This document shows, piece by piece, positions 5,908 to 6,258 of a stretch of DNA of 6,258 nt. The notes beneath the pieces are model-generated. The model was not told the origin of the DNA. It saw only the letters and a program-made list of their open reading frames with translations, and ran no database searches. The position numbers and the translations under genes were made by a program. The stretch comes from Methanobacterium sp. Lineage in GTDB: Archaea > Methanobacteriota > Methanobacteria > Methanobacteriales > Methanobacteriaceae. The stretch covers positions 6,917 through 13,174 of the forward strand of contig PMNN01000159.1 in the NCBI GenBank assembly GCA_003161815.1, written 5' to 3'. Every line of letters starts with the position of its first letter. The first letter of the stretch is position 1.

Positions 5908-5913
5908 TCACCT
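5908..5913 (-). promoter_or_regulatory. Ribosome binding site of the cyclophilin-like gene
   Basis: AGGTGA on the - strand, six bases before the ATG at 5901, is the strongest ribosome site in the window and fixes this start. Confidence 0.8.
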
Positions 5914-5946
5914 ATTTAATATTTCTGATTTTCTCATTAATGAAAT

Positions 5947-5979
5947 AAAAAAAAGATTATTTTAATCCTAAAAAAAAAA
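5947..5979 (-). terminator. Hairpin with T-tracts after the 2TM gene
   Basis: On the - strand, ten T bases (5970-5979) are followed by a short hairpin with a five-base perfect stem, GATTA-AAA-TAATC (5955-5967), and then eight T bases (5947-5954). It begins nine bases past the 2TM stop codon. The T10 alone is enough for an archaeal U-tract terminator, and the hairpin plus T8 resembles a bacterial intrinsic terminator as well. Confidence 0.65.
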
Positions 5980-5988
5980 TTTTATATT

Positions 5989-6258
5989 CTATTCTTTCTC
6001 TTTTTCCATGTATTCATTAATTTTGCGATCCTCCCAATCCTTGGAGAATATACCTCGTTTCGTGAAAACTGATAATCCATGTGCAACAAGACCTATTCCC
6101 CAGAAGAATGTTACAAAGAGGAACCACCAGAAACCGGGTGTTGTTAATAAATTAACAATGGCAAGAAATACATTTACTACAATATAAGCGATTAAATGTC
6201 CGTAAAAACCTTTTAACTCCTCTACTCTTTTTTTAGCTCTTTCATAACTTTCATCCAT
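5989..6258 (-). CDS. 2TM-domain small membrane protein
   Basis: An 89-residue protein matching the 2TM domain family. A charged N-terminus (DESYERAKKRVEELKGFYGH) leads into membrane segment 1 at about 21-38 (LIAYIVVNVFLAIVNLL), a short TTPG turn, membrane segment 2 at about 43-63 (FWWFLFVTFFWGIGLVAHGL), and an amphipathic charged tail with DWEDRKINEYMEKE. Both termini should face the cytosol. In other proteins this domain sits beside histidine kinases or LytTR regulators, but it also occurs alone, as here; its function is unknown. The ATG lies exactly at the window edge (6256-6258). The N-terminal sequence already matches the usual family start, so the gene is probably complete, though an upstream extension cannot be excluded. 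A strong terminator follows. Confidence 0.86.
   Translation of the reverse strand: MDESYERAKKRVEELKGFYGHLIAYIVVNVFLAIVNLLTTPGFWWFLFVTFFWGIGLVAHGLSVFTKRGIFSKDWEDRKINEYMEKEKE

Noticed and set aside
5934..5943. TCATTAATGA palindrome before the cyclophilin-like gene
   Set aside because: Ten A+T-rich bases are expected by chance in such sequence, and no TATA box could be placed confidently next to it.

Overview
The window looks like a methanogenic archaeon of the order Methanobacteriales, probably Methanobacterium or a close relative. The evidence is an F420-biosynthesis gene (cofH), a DUF2115/UPF0305 protein of the kind found in methanogens, A+T-rich DNA, archaeal TATA-like boxes placed 25-30 bases before predicted transcript starts, GGTGA/GGAGG-type ribosome sites and T-tract terminators. 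The genus is an inference; no rRNA or tRNA gene is present to settle it.

Layout. Positions 140-1255 (+) hold cofH, a radical SAM enzyme of coenzyme F420 synthesis, visibly richer in G+C than what follows. Positions 1256-4330 form a more A+T-rich block: two small + strand genes (an acidic coiled-coil protein of unknown function and a DUF2115 protein) converge on a two-gene - strand operon made of a MoxR/CoxD-type AAA+ ATPase (upstream) and a CoxE-type VWA protein (downstream). Positions 4331-4445 are a divergent promoter region; an 8+8 base inverted repeat there overlaps the likely TATA box of a DUF2284 cysteine-rich metal-binding protein (4446-5075, +). Positions 5076-5544 carry no intact gene, but hold a probable broken small cysteine-rich gene and weaker relics. 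The end of the window has two - strand genes: a cyclophilin-like (PF04126/DUF369 type) protein and, upstream of it, a 2TM-domain membrane protein, separated by a strong hairpin plus T-tract terminator.

How the genes fit together. Only the MoxR-VWA pair is a clear functional unit: an ATPase and its metal-ion-dependent adhesion-site partner, expected to act together as a remodelling or metal-insertion chaperone. No CO dehydrogenase, gas vesicle or nitric oxide reductase target gene is visible beside it, so its client is unknown. The other genes look like separately transcribed housekeeping or lineage-specific genes. The points most worth a second look are the orphan MoxR-VWA pair in its A+T-rich block, the inverted repeat over the DUF2284 promoter, and the frameshifted small gene near 5375-5508.
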